Of a stretch of 64,000 nucleotides of DNA, positions 18,770-29,129 are shown piece by piece. The DNA is from Flavobacteriaceae bacterium. Lineage in GTDB: Bacteria; Bacteroidota; Bacteroidia; Flavobacteriales; Flavobacteriaceae. A program made the translations under genes and the position numbers. The notes beneath the pieces are model-generated. The model saw only the letters and a program-made list of their open reading frames with translations, did no database searches and was not told where the DNA came from. The number at the start of each line of letters is the position of its first letter. Within the stretch, counting starts at the first letter, position 1. The stretch lies in contig JAIPBH010000001.1 in NCBI GenBank assembly GCA_021739635.1, positions 1 to 64,000 on the forward strand. Direction: 5' to 3'.

Positions 18770-21019
18770 ATGAAATCAATAAAAAAAAAACAGCTTACTA
18801 ACTGTATAAAAATTTTTCTAGTTTCTGTGTTATTCTTTTCCTGTAATTCAGAAAAATTAGTAGAAAAAAAGATTGACAATGTAAAATATGTAGATCCACA
18901 AATTGGTGGAGTTGCTCCTTTTTTACAACCAACAAGAACACGTATACATTTGCCAAATTCAATGGTTCGCATGTATCCTGAAAGAGATGATAATAGAGAT
19001 GATCAAATAACGTCTTTTCCTTTAACTACAAGAAAACATCGTTCAGATTTACTATTTAATATCATGCCTGCTTCTGGCAATGTTGATGAAGTAAAACAAC
19101 CAATTTCTGCTTGGGATCAAGAGTTAGAAATTGCACACCCTTACTATTATTCTACTTGGTTAGAAGATTATGATATTACTACAGAATTTACACCAACTGC
19201 ACAAGCAGGAATTTTTAGATTTACCTATCAAAATAATGATACCAGAAAATTATATTTAAGCAATTTATCTGGTGCTGATTGGCAATTAAATGAAGATGGC
19301 TCTCTAACAGGAACTGAATCTTTTGAAGGAATGTTTGCATACGTTTATGCAATAACCGACCAAAAAGGAGCATTTACTTGGGCAAAAACAGAAGATAACA
19401 AAGTTAATTCTTGGATGACCTGGAAAGATGTAAACATCAACCAAGTGCAATTCAAATACGGAATTTCATTTATAAGTATCGCTCAAGCAAAGAAAAATTT
19501 AGAAAGAGAAATTCCAGATTTCAATTTTGAAAATGTAAAAGAAAAAGCGCATAAAAAATGGTCTGAAAGATTGAATCAAATTGAAGTTGAAGGTGGAACA
19601 GAAGCTTACAAAAGGACATTTTATACAGCCTTATATCGGTCTTATGAAAGAATGATAAATATTACTGAAGATGGAAAATATTATAGTAATTACGATAAAA
19701 AAATCCACGAAGGAGAACAAGATTTTTATGCGGACGACTGGGTTTGGGATACGTTTTTAGCACTACATCCTTTACGATATATTTTACAGCCAGAAATGGA
19801 ATCAGATATGATGGCTTCTTATGTAAGAATGTACGAACAGTCTGGATGGTTACCACAATTTCCTCAAATTCATGGAGACGCACCTCCAATGAATGGTTTT
19901 CATTCTACCATAATGTTATTAGATGCCTACAGAAAAGGTGTTCACAATTTTGATGCAGAAGTTGCTTTTCAGGCGATGAAAAAAAATGCTTTAGAAGGTA
20001 GTATGATTCCTTGGACAATGGGAGAACATGCACCTCTTGATAAACTCGCATTAGAACTTGGTTATTTCCCAGCTTTACATCCAGGAGAAAAAGAAACTGA
20101 CTCAAAAGTGCATGATTTTGAAAAACGACAAGCAGTTGCTGTAACATTAGCACAAGGTTATGATGATTGGGCTTTAGCAGAATTTGCAAAAGAATTAGGT
20201 AAAGAAGACGATTACAAATACTTTTCTAAAACTGCACAGAATTACAAAAATCTGTATTGGAAAGAAAAAGGATTCTTTATGCCAAAAGATGCCAAAGGAA
20301 ACTGGATTGATATCGATCCAAAATTTGATGGAGGAATGGGTGGAAGAGATTATTATGATGAAAATAATGGTTGGACATATCTATGGAATGTACAACAAGA
20401 TATTTTAGGATTACAAGAATTAATGGGTGGTAGAAAAACGTTTGAAGAACGTTTAGATCAAATGTACAGAGAAGATTTAGGTAGAACTACCTATGCTTTA
20501 AATGCAAGATTTCCTGATTTTACAGGAATTGTAGGCCAGTTTTCTATGGGAAATGAACCAAGTTTTCATATTCCATATTTATACAATTTTACAGATTCGC
20601 CTTGGAAAGCGCAAAAGAAAATAAGAATGTTATTAAACACTTGGTTTAAAGACAACATTTTTGGTATTCCAGGAGATGAAGATGGAGGCGGAATGTCTGC
20701 CTTCGTCGTTTTTTCTGCAATGGGGTTTTATCCAATAACACCAGGAATTCCAGTCTATACCATTGGGAGTCCTTTGTTTTCAAAAATAACAATCAACTTA
20801 CCTAATGGGAAGCAGTTCATTGTAAATGCGCCAAATTGTAACGAAACTAATAAATACATACAAAAAATTACATTAAACGGAGAAGAATTAAATAGAATGT
20901 GGTTTACTCATGAAGATATTATAAAAGGAGGCATTTTAACCTTAGAAATGGGAAAATATCCAAATAAAAAATTGGCAAATAAGGACACGTCAATTTTAAA
21001 AATATTTAATCAAAAATAA
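18770..21019 (+). CDS. GH92 exo-alpha-mannosidase, divergent subgroup (lipoprotein)
   Basis: GH92 enzymes are calcium-dependent inverting exo-alpha-mannosidases. Family landmarks are DDWVWDTFLALHPLR, EQSGWLPQFPQ, NNGWTYLWNVQQD (acid region), GQFSMGNEPSFHIPYLYN and GDEDGGGMSAFVVF (base region). The usual N-terminal GHTFPGATTPFGM motif is replaced by RIHLPNSMVRMYP, a feature shared with the 42288-44519 paralogue. ATG at 18770 is preferred over an in-frame TTG at 18758 because it gives a normal lipoprotein signal peptide (MKSIKKKQ to LFFSC). It lies between the GH99-like gene and a canonical GH92, in the susC operon. Linkage specificity (alpha-1,2, -1,3, -1,4 or -1,6) cannot be decided here. Confidence 0.9.
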   Translation: MKSIKKKQLTNCIKIFLVSVLFFSCNSEKLVEKKIDNVKYVDPQIGGVAPFLQPTRTRIHLPNSMVRMYPERDDNRDDQITSFPLTTRKHRSDLLFNIMPASGNVDEVKQPISAWDQELEIAHPYYYSTWLEDYDITTEFTPTAQAGIFRFTYQNNDTRKLYLSNLSGADWQLNEDGSLTGTESFEGMFAYVYAITDQKGAFTWAKTEDNKVNSWMTWKDVNINQVQFKYGISFISIAQAKKNLEREIPDFNFENVKEKAHKKWSERLNQIEVEGGTEAYKRTFYTALYRSYERMINITEDGKYYSNYDKKIHEGEQDFYADDWVWDTFLALHPLRYILQPEMESDMMASYVRMYEQSGWLPQFPQIHGDAPPMNGFHSTIMLLDAYRKGVHNFDAEVAFQAMKKNALEGSMIPWTMGEHAPLDKLALELGYFPALHPGEKETDSKVHDFEKRQAVAVTLAQGYDDWALAEFAKELGKEDDYKYFSKTAQNYKNLYWKEKGFFMPKDAKGNWIDIDPKFDGGMGGRDYYDENNGWTYLWNVQQDILGLQELMGGRKTFEERLDQMYREDLGRTTYALNARFPDFTGIVGQFSMGNEPSFHIPYLYNFTDSPWKAQKKIRMLLNTWFKDNIFGIPGDEDGGGMSAFVVFSAMGFYPITPGIPVYTIGSPLFSKITINLPNGKQFIVNAPNCNETNKYIQKITLNGEELNRMWFTHEDIIKGGILTLEMGKYPNKKLANKDTSILKIFNQK

Positions 21020-21031
21020 CAATCTAATTAT

Positions 21032-23314
21032 ATGAGGAATTTTAAAGGATTTAGTGTTGTATCAATCTTGTTTTTATTTCTTATTTTTTCTTTTAGAAAT
21101 AAAACAAAGGGAGAATTCAAAACAACATCAGACAACACAGTCTATGTAAATACCTTTATAGGTACAGGAGGTCATGGGCATACATTTCCAGGGGCAACTA
21201 CGCCTTATGGAATGGTGCAATTGAGTCCAGACACAAGAACTTTAGGTTGGGATGCTTGTGGAGGATATCATTATACAGATTCTTCAATTTTAGGGTTTTC
21301 TCATACACATTTAAGTGGAACAGGAATTAGTGATTTAGGCGATTTTTTATTTATGCCTTTTTCTGGTGAAGCTAAAGTAATGCCAGGAACTCCAGAAAAT
21401 CCAGATGCTGGATATCGTTCTAGATTTAGTCACGAAGAAGAAGTTTCATCTCCAGGATTTTATTCAGTTTTATTAAAAGATTATAATATCAAAGCAGAAC
21501 TTACATCTACCAAAAGAGCAGGTTTTCATAAGTACACGTTCAATAAAGAAGGTAAATCTGGTATCATTATAGATTTATCGCATAACATTTATGAAGACCA
21601 TCAACCCAATCATCAATTTAAAATAATTTCAGATACTGAAATTGTAGGTTATAAAGGTTCTGGAGGTTGGGCAGTAACTCAAGATATTTTCTTTAAAGCA
21701 AAATTTAACAAACCGTTTACAGTAACATTTTTCGAAAACGGAAAAAAAATTGATGCTTTACCCAATAAAATGTCTAAAAAATTAGTAGCAGTATTAACTT
21801 TTAATACAAACGCTGGTGAAGAAGTTTTAGCTAAAGTGGGTATTTCTTCTGTGGACTATGAAGGCGCAAGTAAAAATTTAGAAGCAGAAATTAACCATTG
21901 GAATTTTGATAAAGTTAAAAAAGAGGCTCATGATTCATGGGAAAAAGAATTATCAAAAATTAATGTCAAAGGAGGTACAGAAGATGAAAAAACAATCTTT
22001 TATACAGGTTTGTATCACACTTCTATAAGTCCAAATACTTTTTCTGATGTAGATTTCAGATATAGAGGAATGGACAGAAAAATTCATCAATCTAAAGAAG
22101 AGAAAATCTATACAGTTTTTTCTTTATGGGATACTTTTAGAGCATATAATCCTTTAAAAACAATTACAGATCCTGATAAAACAAACGAATTTATAAACAC
22201 ACTTTTAACAAAATATGATCAAGGTGGCGTTTTACCAATGTGGGAATTGCAAGGAAATTATACAGGTTGTATGATTGGATATCATGCTGTACCAGTAATT
22301 GTAGATGCTTACAACAAAGGAATTAGAGGTTTTGATGTAAAGAAAGCCTATGAAGCAGTTGTTCACGCATCAACGTATGATACTACAGATATCTTTTTCC
22401 CTTCAAAAAGAGTTAAAACTATATTAATGCCAAAAGGTAAACTCTATAATGAAACGATGGATTTTATTCCAGCAGATTTAGAAAACGAATCGGTTTCTAA
22501 AGCATTAGAATATGCTTATAATGATTGGTGTATTGCACAAATGGCGAAAGATTTAGGGAAAACTGACGATTACAATCGGTTTATGAAACGCTCTAAAAAA
22601 TACACTCAATATTATGATACCGAAACAGGCTTTATGAGAGGGAAAAATCAAGATGGAAAATGGCGAGAGCCTTTTGATCCTCGTTTTTCTAAACATAGAA
22701 AAGATGATTATACAGAAGGAAATGCCTATCAGTGGTCTTGGTTTGTGCCTCACGATGTTGAAGGTTTGGTAAATTTAGTTGGCGGAAAAGATGCATTTAT
22801 TAAAAAATTAGATGAGTTGTTTTCTACAAGTTCTGAATTGGTTGGTGATGAGGTTTCAAATGATATTTCAGGATTAATTGGCCAATATGCCCATGGTAAT
22901 GAACCAAGCCATCATATCACTCATTTATACAATTTTGTTGGTCAGCCATGGAAAACTCAAGAGTTAACAGACAAAATTATGACTGAATTGTATTTCGATA
23001 ATCCAAATGGTCTTGCTGGAAATGAAGATTGCGGTCAAATGTCAGCTTGGTATGTATTAAATGCAATGGGGTTTTATTCTTTTAATCCTGGTGATCCTAC
23101 TTATTCAATTGGAAGACCAATTTTTGATGAAGTAACCATCAATCTTGAGTCAGGAAAAAAGTTTACAATAAAAGTGAATCACAATAGTAAAACAAATAAA
23201 TACATTCAAAAAATAACCTTAAATAATAAAGTTCTTCAAAAACCATTTTTCAAACATGAAGATATTCTAAATGGAGGCGTTTTAGAATTTACTATGGGAA
23301 ATTTACCAAAATAA
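21032..23314 (+). CDS. GH92 exo-alpha-mannosidase, canonical type
   Basis: N-terminal hydrophobic signal without a clear lipobox, then the classic GH92 opening VNTFIGTGGHGHTFPGATTP and GMVQLSPDT. Also present: FSLWDTFRAYNPL, TEGNAYQWSWFVPHD (Glu562, position of the proposed general acid), HGNEPSHHITHLYN and GNEDCGQMSAWYV (Asp666 in the proposed base motif). Length 760 is normal. It differs clearly from the preceding GH92 in all these motifs, so the two enzymes probably act on different mannosidic linkages. 12 bp follow the previous gene; the sugar permease is next. Confidence 0.95.
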   Translation: MRNFKGFSVVSILFLFLIFSFRNKTKGEFKTTSDNTVYVNTFIGTGGHGHTFPGATTPYGMVQLSPDTRTLGWDACGGYHYTDSSILGFSHTHLSGTGISDLGDFLFMPFSGEAKVMPGTPENPDAGYRSRFSHEEEVSSPGFYSVLLKDYNIKAELTSTKRAGFHKYTFNKEGKSGIIIDLSHNIYEDHQPNHQFKIISDTEIVGYKGSGGWAVTQDIFFKAKFNKPFTVTFFENGKKIDALPNKMSKKLVAVLTFNTNAGEEVLAKVGISSVDYEGASKNLEAEINHWNFDKVKKEAHDSWEKELSKINVKGGTEDEKTIFYTGLYHTSISPNTFSDVDFRYRGMDRKIHQSKEEKIYTVFSLWDTFRAYNPLKTITDPDKTNEFINTLLTKYDQGGVLPMWELQGNYTGCMIGYHAVPVIVDAYNKGIRGFDVKKAYEAVVHASTYDTTDIFFPSKRVKTILMPKGKLYNETMDFIPADLENESVSKALEYAYNDWCIAQMAKDLGKTDDYNRFMKRSKKYTQYYDTETGFMRGKNQDGKWREPFDPRFSKHRKDDYTEGNAYQWSWFVPHDVEGLVNLVGGKDAFIKKLDELFSTSSELVGDEVSNDISGLIGQYAHGNEPSHHITHLYNFVGQPWKTQELTDKIMTELYFDNPNGLAGNEDCGQMSAWYVLNAMGFYSFNPGDPTYSIGRPIFDEVTINLESGKKFTIKVNHNSKTNKYIQKITLNNKVLQKPFFKHEDILNGGVLEFTMGNLPK

Positions 23315-23368
23315 CAACTATGTCAAAGTAACACAAAAAATAAAATCAACTAATTCAATTATTTTACG

Positions 23369-24682
23369 ATGAACAACACAAAAACACCTGTTATTGAAAA
23401 AAAAGTATTATTTCCTTTTATACTTGTTACTTCACTTTTTGCTTTATGGGGATTTGCAAATGCAGTAACAGATCCTATGGTACAGGCTTTTAAAAAAGTT
23501 TTAGAGCTTTCTAACTCTGAGGCTGCTTGGGTGCAAATGGCCTTTTATGGGGGGTATTTTTGTATGGCACTACCTGCAGCAATGTTTATGAGAAAATATT
23601 CCTATAAAGTAGGAATTTTAATTGGATTAGCTTTGTATGCAACAGGGGCTTTATTATTTTATCCAGCTGCACAATCAGAAAGTTTTTTATTCTTTTGCCT
23701 AGGATTGTATATTTTAACTTTCGGTCTTGCTTTTTTAGAAACAGCGGCAAATCCTTACGCATTGGCAATGGGTCCAAAAGAAACAGCAACGCAAAGGTTA
23801 AATTTAGCACAAGCTTTTAATCCTTTAGGTTTAATTGCAGGCTTATTTGTAGCACAACAATTTGTTTTAAAAAATCTTAAATCAGATGATGTTGAAGACT
23901 TTAGTTCGTTAGAAGAAGCTTCTAAAATTTTAATGAAAACTTCCGATTTAATGGTAATCAGAGATCCTTATGTAATGTTAGGCTTATTTATTTCGGTAGT
24001 ATTTGTATTTTTTTTAATTAGTAAAATGCCTCAATCTAAAGCTGATGGTGAAATGCCAGATATTATAGATACATTTAAAGTATTAACTTTTAATAAAAAA
24101 TATACGTTGGGTGTATTCGCACAAATTTTATATGTTGGTGGCCAAATAATGTGTTGGACTTATATTTACCAATATGCTGAGGCAATAGATATTTATAGTG
24201 TTACAGCGGGTTATTATCAAATGACAGCATTCATAATTTTTACAATAGGAAGAGCAATAGGTACTTATTTACTTCGTTTCATGAGCGCAGGAAAAATGTT
24301 AATGTATTTTGCTTTATTTGCTGCATTTTTTGCTTTAGGTACTATTTTTATTCAAGGAATTATTGGCTTGTATTGCCTTGTAGGCATTTCCTTTTTTATG
24401 TCAGCAATGTTTCCAACAATATATGGAATTGCGTTGAACGATCTTTCAGAAGAGCAATCAAAAGTGGGTTCTGCAGGTTTGGTTATGGCAATTGTAGGTG
24501 GTGCTTTAATGCCAAAATTGCAAGGAATGATTATTGATGCTGGAGGAAATGGTGTTGCAGACCTTCAGATTTTTGGAGTTTACGAGGTTAATTTCTCGTT
24601 TATACTCCCTTTTATTTGTTTTTTGTATATTTCATGGTATGGTCTTTTTGTTTTTAAAAAATATGAATGTATTAATGTTTAA
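23369..24682 (+). CDS. FucP-like sugar MFS transporter (probable mannose importer)
   Basis: Twelve predicted membrane segments of the major facilitator superfamily, L-fucose permease type: FALWGFANAVTDPMVQAFK in the first segments, LETAANPYALAMGP, LNLAQAFNPLG, and MFPTIYGIALNDLSEEQ late in the protein. 437 residues is typical. It is an inner-membrane proton symporter; in a locus rich in alpha-mannosidases and followed by manA, free mannose is the likely cargo, though fucose or another hexose is possible from sequence alone. Confidence 0.9.
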   Translation: MNNTKTPVIEKKVLFPFILVTSLFALWGFANAVTDPMVQAFKKVLELSNSEAAWVQMAFYGGYFCMALPAAMFMRKYSYKVGILIGLALYATGALLFYPAAQSESFLFFCLGLYILTFGLAFLETAANPYALAMGPKETATQRLNLAQAFNPLGLIAGLFVAQQFVLKNLKSDDVEDFSSLEEASKILMKTSDLMVIRDPYVMLGLFISVVFVFFLISKMPQSKADGEMPDIIDTFKVLTFNKKYTLGVFAQILYVGGQIMCWTYIYQYAEAIDIYSVTAGYYQMTAFIIFTIGRAIGTYLLRFMSAGKMLMYFALFAAFFALGTIFIQGIIGLYCLVGISFFMSAMFPTIYGIALNDLSEEQSKVGSAGLVMAIVGGALMPKLQGMIIDAGGNGVADLQIFGVYEVNFSFILPFICFLYISWYGLFVFKKYECINV

Positions 24683-24713
24683 TGCAGCCTTCTTTTCTTT
24701 AAAACTATAAATT

Positions 24714-26336
24714 ATGTTTTTTTACAATAAACTTCTTTATGTTTTCATTATGTTAATTTTATTAGTTTCGACTAACAAAAATGAAAAACCTAAAATTAAA
24801 AAGAAACCAAATGTTTTAATTCTTTTTTCTGATCAGCATCATAAAAAAACAATGGGTTTTGAAAACCATCCAGATGTTATCACTCCAAATTTAGATAGAC
24901 TTTCAAAAGAGTCTATTGTTTTTGATCGAGCATATGCCACTAGAGGTATTTGTGTACCCTCTAGAATGTCTTTAATGACAGGTTTATACCCAAGAACATT
25001 GGGTTTAATGGATAATAATGAAGAAACTTCTGTTACGGATAATGCAACTTCTTTAGCAACTATATTTCAATATAATGGTTATAAAACATTTGCTTTTGGC
25101 AAAAGACATTTAAAAGGTGGTGGTGATAAAGGTTGGGATATAAGAAAAGAGGTACATGCTGAAGAAGGTGATCACGGAAACTATATAAGTTGGATTACTG
25201 AAAAAGGGTATCAGAGTGAATTTTCTTATGATTGGGCTGCAGAATTTGGAAGAGGTCCAAAAGGAAGCAAAGAGGAAAATATTAAAATACCTATTGCTGA
25301 CTTAGGTACTCGTATTTCTAAATTACCATTTGGGTATTCAATGGAAGCATACACCGCTTTAGAAACAATTAAAATGATTGATCAACAAAAAAATAGTGAA
25401 GAACCATTCTTTTGTTTTTCATCTTTTTATAGACCTCATCAACCCTACAATCCAATTAAAAAGTTTATGGATATGTATGATGTAAGTGAATGGGGTCAAG
25501 GAACTAAATTAAAAAGTGCTATTAAAATGCCAGCAAGTTTTTATCAACCAACCAAAGATTTACCTCCGCTACTTCAATTTCAAAGAAATGGAGGAAACAA
25601 AGTATGGAATATGGATAAAGCATTTAAAAATGAGCAACTTTGGAGAGATTTTATTGGAGCATATTATGCATTAATAACAGAAATCGATTATTATGTTGGT
25701 GAAATTTTAATGGCTTTAGATAAAGCCAATATAAAAGAGGAAACTATAATTATTTATACTACTGACCATGGAGATTTTGCAGGGAATCATGGAATGGTAG
25801 AAAAAGCAGCAGCTGGTCACAATATTTATGAAGATATTTTAAACATTCCTTTAATGATAAGGATTCCAGGAAATACAGTTAAAGGTAAGCATACTGCAGA
25901 ATTAGTTACACTTACAGATGTCATGCCAACTTTAATTGATATTTTAGACTTAAAAACACCTAAAATAAATAATAAGTTAGATGGTAAGTCACTTGCAAAA
26001 CTTATTCTTAAAAACAAACCATTGAACAGAGAGTATGTTGTTTCTGAAAGCTGGTTTCAATCAACAGTAATTACTAAAAGTAAAAAATTAGGAATGATGC
26101 AAGAAAATCTAGTCAATCCAAAACAAGATTATAGGGATTTTGGGGATATGTTTTTTGATAGAATTAAGGATCCTTTAGAGATTAAAAATGGCATTAATGA
26201 TCCAAAAAATAAAAAAGAAATCGAAAAATTAAAAGGTTATTTTGATGATTTTAAAAATAAAGTTTCAGGTTTGGGATTCAAAGAAATTACTAATAAACTA
26301 AAAAATGGAAATACAAAAAATGAAAATCCTAGGTAA
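24714..26336 (+). CDS. Type I (FGly-dependent) sulfatase
   Basis: An N-terminal hydrophobic segment is followed by PNVLILFSDQHHKKTMG (metal-binding Asp), GICVPSRMSLMTG with Cys80 as the residue converted to formylglycine, and IIYTTDHGDFAGNHGMV. Length 540 fits family S1. The usual GKWH motif reads GKRH. The cleavage site of the signal is weak (LLVSTNKN), so soluble or membrane-tethered periplasmic location is open. Its 3' end overlaps the next sulfatase gene, suggesting translational coupling. Which sulfate ester it removes is unknown; mannan sulfate is inferred from context. Confidence 0.92.
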   Translation: MFFYNKLLYVFIMLILLVSTNKNEKPKIKKKPNVLILFSDQHHKKTMGFENHPDVITPNLDRLSKESIVFDRAYATRGICVPSRMSLMTGLYPRTLGLMDNNEETSVTDNATSLATIFQYNGYKTFAFGKRHLKGGGDKGWDIRKEVHAEEGDHGNYISWITEKGYQSEFSYDWAAEFGRGPKGSKEENIKIPIADLGTRISKLPFGYSMEAYTALETIKMIDQQKNSEEPFFCFSSFYRPHQPYNPIKKFMDMYDVSEWGQGTKLKSAIKMPASFYQPTKDLPPLLQFQRNGGNKVWNMDKAFKNEQLWRDFIGAYYALITEIDYYVGEILMALDKANIKEETIIIYTTDHGDFAGNHGMVEKAAAGHNIYEDILNIPLMIRIPGNTVKGKHTAELVTLTDVMPTLIDILDLKTPKINNKLDGKSLAKLILKNKPLNREYVVSESWFQSTVITKSKKLGMMQENLVNPKQDYRDFGDMFFDRIKDPLEIKNGINDPKNKKEIEKLKGYFDDFKNKVSGLGFKEITNKLKNGNTKNENPR

Positions 26337-27951
26337 AATCTTCGTTTTACTTTTTTTTATACATCAGAATTTATCAGCTCAAAACAATAAAAAACCTAAT
26401 ATCATCTTCATAATGACGGATGATCACAGTTCTATTGTACCAAAGCAGAATGATATAAAAAATCAATCAAGACCATTTGGTTTTAATGGCGAAACAAAAG
26501 TGCATACACCAATAATTGATGATTTAGCTAAAAACGGTATGATTTTTACAAGAGCTTATGTTTCAAGTTCAGTTTGTTCTCCAAGTAGATATACAGTTTT
26601 AACTGGACGTTATGCAGGAAGATCAGAAGGAAAGGTATTTTTGAAACAACATCCTATTGGAAGTATGACTCGTGTAGAGAATAATGTGGAATTAGAGTTG
26701 GATAGAGAAAATTTACCAAGATTACTTCAAAAAGCTGGTTATAAAACTGGTTTTGTAGGAAAATCTCATATCATAGAACATGACCTTATAAATCAAAGAA
26801 AAAATTGGGTTAAAAATGGTTTTAAAGAATATGATAAAGATGCTGATCCAAATGACAAAAGTGTTTCTGAAGCAATGGCTTATAATCATCAAAAGTGGAC
26901 AGAAATTATTAAAAAATATGGATTCGATTATGCAAATGCAATATATCCAGCTAACCTAAAAGAGTTACATAATGATTCTATAAATGTTCATAATGTAGAG
27001 TGGAAAAATAAAGCAGCATTAGATTTTATTGATAAAAATAAAAACAGTCCCTTTTATCTCTATTACAGTGAAACCATTCCACATGGACCTGCACCTTGGA
27101 TTAAAAAGGAAGGAAAATATGTTTATGGTTTACACGCCAATCCAAAATTTACGGGTCAAGGCTTGAAAGACATTACATATTCATACCTTCCTACAAGAGA
27201 TCAAATATTAGAAGAAGTAAAAAATTTAAATAAAGATGTGGCACATGCTTGGTTGCGTTGGTTTGATCATGCAGTTGGAGCAATTGTCAAAAAATTAAAA
27301 GATGAGGGAATTTATGAAAATACATTAATTGTTATTGCTTCAGATCACGGAGATTACAATGGAGGGAAAACTACTTTATATGAAGGGGGTATAAAAATTC
27401 CACTTATGATGCATTGGCCAAATGGTATAAAACCAAATCAAACGTATGATGAATTAGTTCAGAATATTGATTACGTGCCTACCTTTTTAGATTTAGCAGG
27501 TGTTGATATAAAAAAGAAAAGTAAAAGTTTAGATTTAGATGGTGTTAGTCTTAAAAATGTTTTAGATGGTGAAAAAAAACCAGTTCATGAACATTTATTT
27601 TTTGAGTTGGGTTTTGCAAGGGGTATAATGACCAAAGATTGGAAATATATTTCAGTAAGATATGATAATCAATCTTTAAAAAAAATAGAAAAAGGGATTG
27701 AATTTATAGGTTGGAAAGGTGAAAAATTAAAATATCCATATTATGTTAGAAATGCTCACCTTGGAAATTTTGCATCAACAAACAACCCATTGTATTTTGA
27801 TGCTGATCAATTATATAATTTAGCTGATGATCCTCGTGAAACCCAAAATATTTTTATAGAAAATAAAGAAAAATCAGCAGAACTTAAAAAACTATTAATA
27901 AAATATTTAAAATCTTTTTCTAATAGGCCTTATGGTGAATTTATAAATTAA
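26320..27951 (+). CDS. Type I sulfatase, standalone relative of the fusion's sulfatase module
   Basis: The signal peptide ends LSAQ, then PNIIFIMTDDHSS, SVCSPSRYTVLTG (formylglycine Cys86 from this start) and VIASDHGD. Long stretches match the N-terminal module of the 5704-9957 fusion, including QSRPFGFNGE, GKSHIIEHD in place of GKWH, YYSETIPHGPAP and AHAWLRWFDHAVGA, so both should act on the same or a similar sulfated unit. An in-frame ATG at 26305 would add five residues; 26320 gives a more ordinary lysine-rich signal start. Either start overlaps the preceding gene. Probably periplasmic. Confidence 0.92.
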   Translation: MKILGKIFVLLFFIHQNLSAQNNKKPNIIFIMTDDHSSIVPKQNDIKNQSRPFGFNGETKVHTPIIDDLAKNGMIFTRAYVSSSVCSPSRYTVLTGRYAGRSEGKVFLKQHPIGSMTRVENNVELELDRENLPRLLQKAGYKTGFVGKSHIIEHDLINQRKNWVKNGFKEYDKDADPNDKSVSEAMAYNHQKWTEIIKKYGFDYANAIYPANLKELHNDSINVHNVEWKNKAALDFIDKNKNSPFYLYYSETIPHGPAPWIKKEGKYVYGLHANPKFTGQGLKDITYSYLPTRDQILEEVKNLNKDVAHAWLRWFDHAVGAIVKKLKDEGIYENTLIVIASDHGDYNGGKTTLYEGGIKIPLMMHWPNGIKPNQTYDELVQNIDYVPTFLDLAGVDIKKKSKSLDLDGVSLKNVLDGEKKPVHEHLFFELGFARGIMTKDWKYISVRYDNQSLKKIEKGIEFIGWKGEKLKYPYYVRNAHLGNFASTNNPLYFDADQLYNLADDPRETQNIFIENKEKSAELKKLLIKYLKSFSNRPYGEFIN

Positions 27952-27955
27952 TTTT

Positions 27956-29122
27956 ATGAAAATAAGTAAGCGAATATTAATAATTTTAAATTGTTTTTTT
28001 GTCCTAAATCTTAATGCTCAAAAAATAATTGATACTGTAGCCCTTAAAGCAGGTGTTTATGATATTCCAATTAAAATAAAACTACCCAAAAATACAATTG
28101 CCAAAAGTCCTGTGTATTTTTTTGTACATGGTGGTGGTTGGAATGGAGGTGACCAAAAAGAAGTACCTCCTGCAACAATTTCAGGTGACGCAAACTTTTT
28201 AGTTGACTACCTTGGCGTAATTTATGTTGGGTTAGCTTATCGTTGTAAGGGAAATAATGCAACATTTGCAGATGCTATAAACGATTTAGAAGCTTCTGTA
28301 AAATGGTTTATGGATAATTCAGAAATGTTTAATGCAGATGTTACTAGAATAGGTTTTGGTGGCTCATCAGCAGGATCAACTTTAGCAGCAATAATGGCTC
28401 AAAAATACCAAAATTCTAGACTTTTTGTTGGTTTGGAAGGGATGTATAATTTAGTAGATCATGATCCCGAAAAATCATCATTTCCTAATAAAGAAGGTAG
28501 GGAATTATATGGTTTATCTACAAAAAAACAAAGCAAAAGAGCTTCTGCATTCTATAATTTAAGAAAAAAACCACCAACTACTTTATTATTCAATGGTAAA
28601 GAAGATGCTTTATGCCACTTTTCTCAAACAGAAAATTTTGCTAATAAAATTAAAACTTCTGGAGGTAAAGTAAAAATTATTCTATATGAAAATATTAATC
28701 ACACTTGTTTAAATGCTTCTTATCCAGAGGTAATGAAAAAAAGTGTTTTGGAAATAGCCATTTTATTTATTGAAGAATTTCAATTAAAAAACACTGATTT
28801 AAATGCCATAGAATCTCTTTTAAATCAAAAGTTACATGGAATGACAAAGAAAAATACTATCAATCAAGTAGATATTTTAGGTTCTTGGAAGTTAAATAAT
28901 ATTACAATAAATTTTTATGAAGATGGAAAAGGTACTCTTGTAAATTCTAAAAATAATACAATAAAAGAATTTTTATTTTCTTTAGAACTAGGCACAATTC
29001 TTTGTGATTTTAATGGTGAAACTAGAAGCTTTTTCATGCGTGAAAATAATAAAATGATTTATGAGATAAATCTTGTAAATAGAGATTTAAAATATAGAGC
29101 ATTTAATTATACTAAAACTTAA
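27956..29122 (+). CDS. Secreted alpha/beta-hydrolase (carbohydrate esterase-like)
   Basis: The signal peptide ends LNAQ. The alpha/beta-hydrolase core has an oxyanion motif VHGGGWNGG, the nucleophile motif GFGGSSAGS, a late acidic residue (NGKEDALCHF) and a His (NINHTCLN) in the expected order. About 85 C-terminal residues (DILGSWKLNNITINFYEDG) look like a small lipocalin-type beta-domain. It sits between two sulfatases with 4-bp and 7-bp gaps, so removal of acetyl or another ester from the glycan is plausible. The substrate is not determined by sequence; a dienelactone- or BD-FAE-like activity is possible. Confidence 0.8.
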   Translation: MKISKRILIILNCFFVLNLNAQKIIDTVALKAGVYDIPIKIKLPKNTIAKSPVYFFVHGGGWNGGDQKEVPPATISGDANFLVDYLGVIYVGLAYRCKGNNATFADAINDLEASVKWFMDNSEMFNADVTRIGFGGSSAGSTLAAIMAQKYQNSRLFVGLEGMYNLVDHDPEKSSFPNKEGRELYGLSTKKQSKRASAFYNLRKKPPTTLLFNGKEDALCHFSQTENFANKIKTSGGKVKIILYENINHTCLNASYPEVMKKSVLEIAILFIEEFQLKNTDLNAIESLLNQKLHGMTKKNTINQVDILGSWKLNNITINFYEDGKGTLVNSKNNTIKEFLFSLELGTILCDFNGETRSFFMRENNKMIYEINLVNRDLKYRAFNYTKT

Positions 29123-29129
29123 ATTAAAA

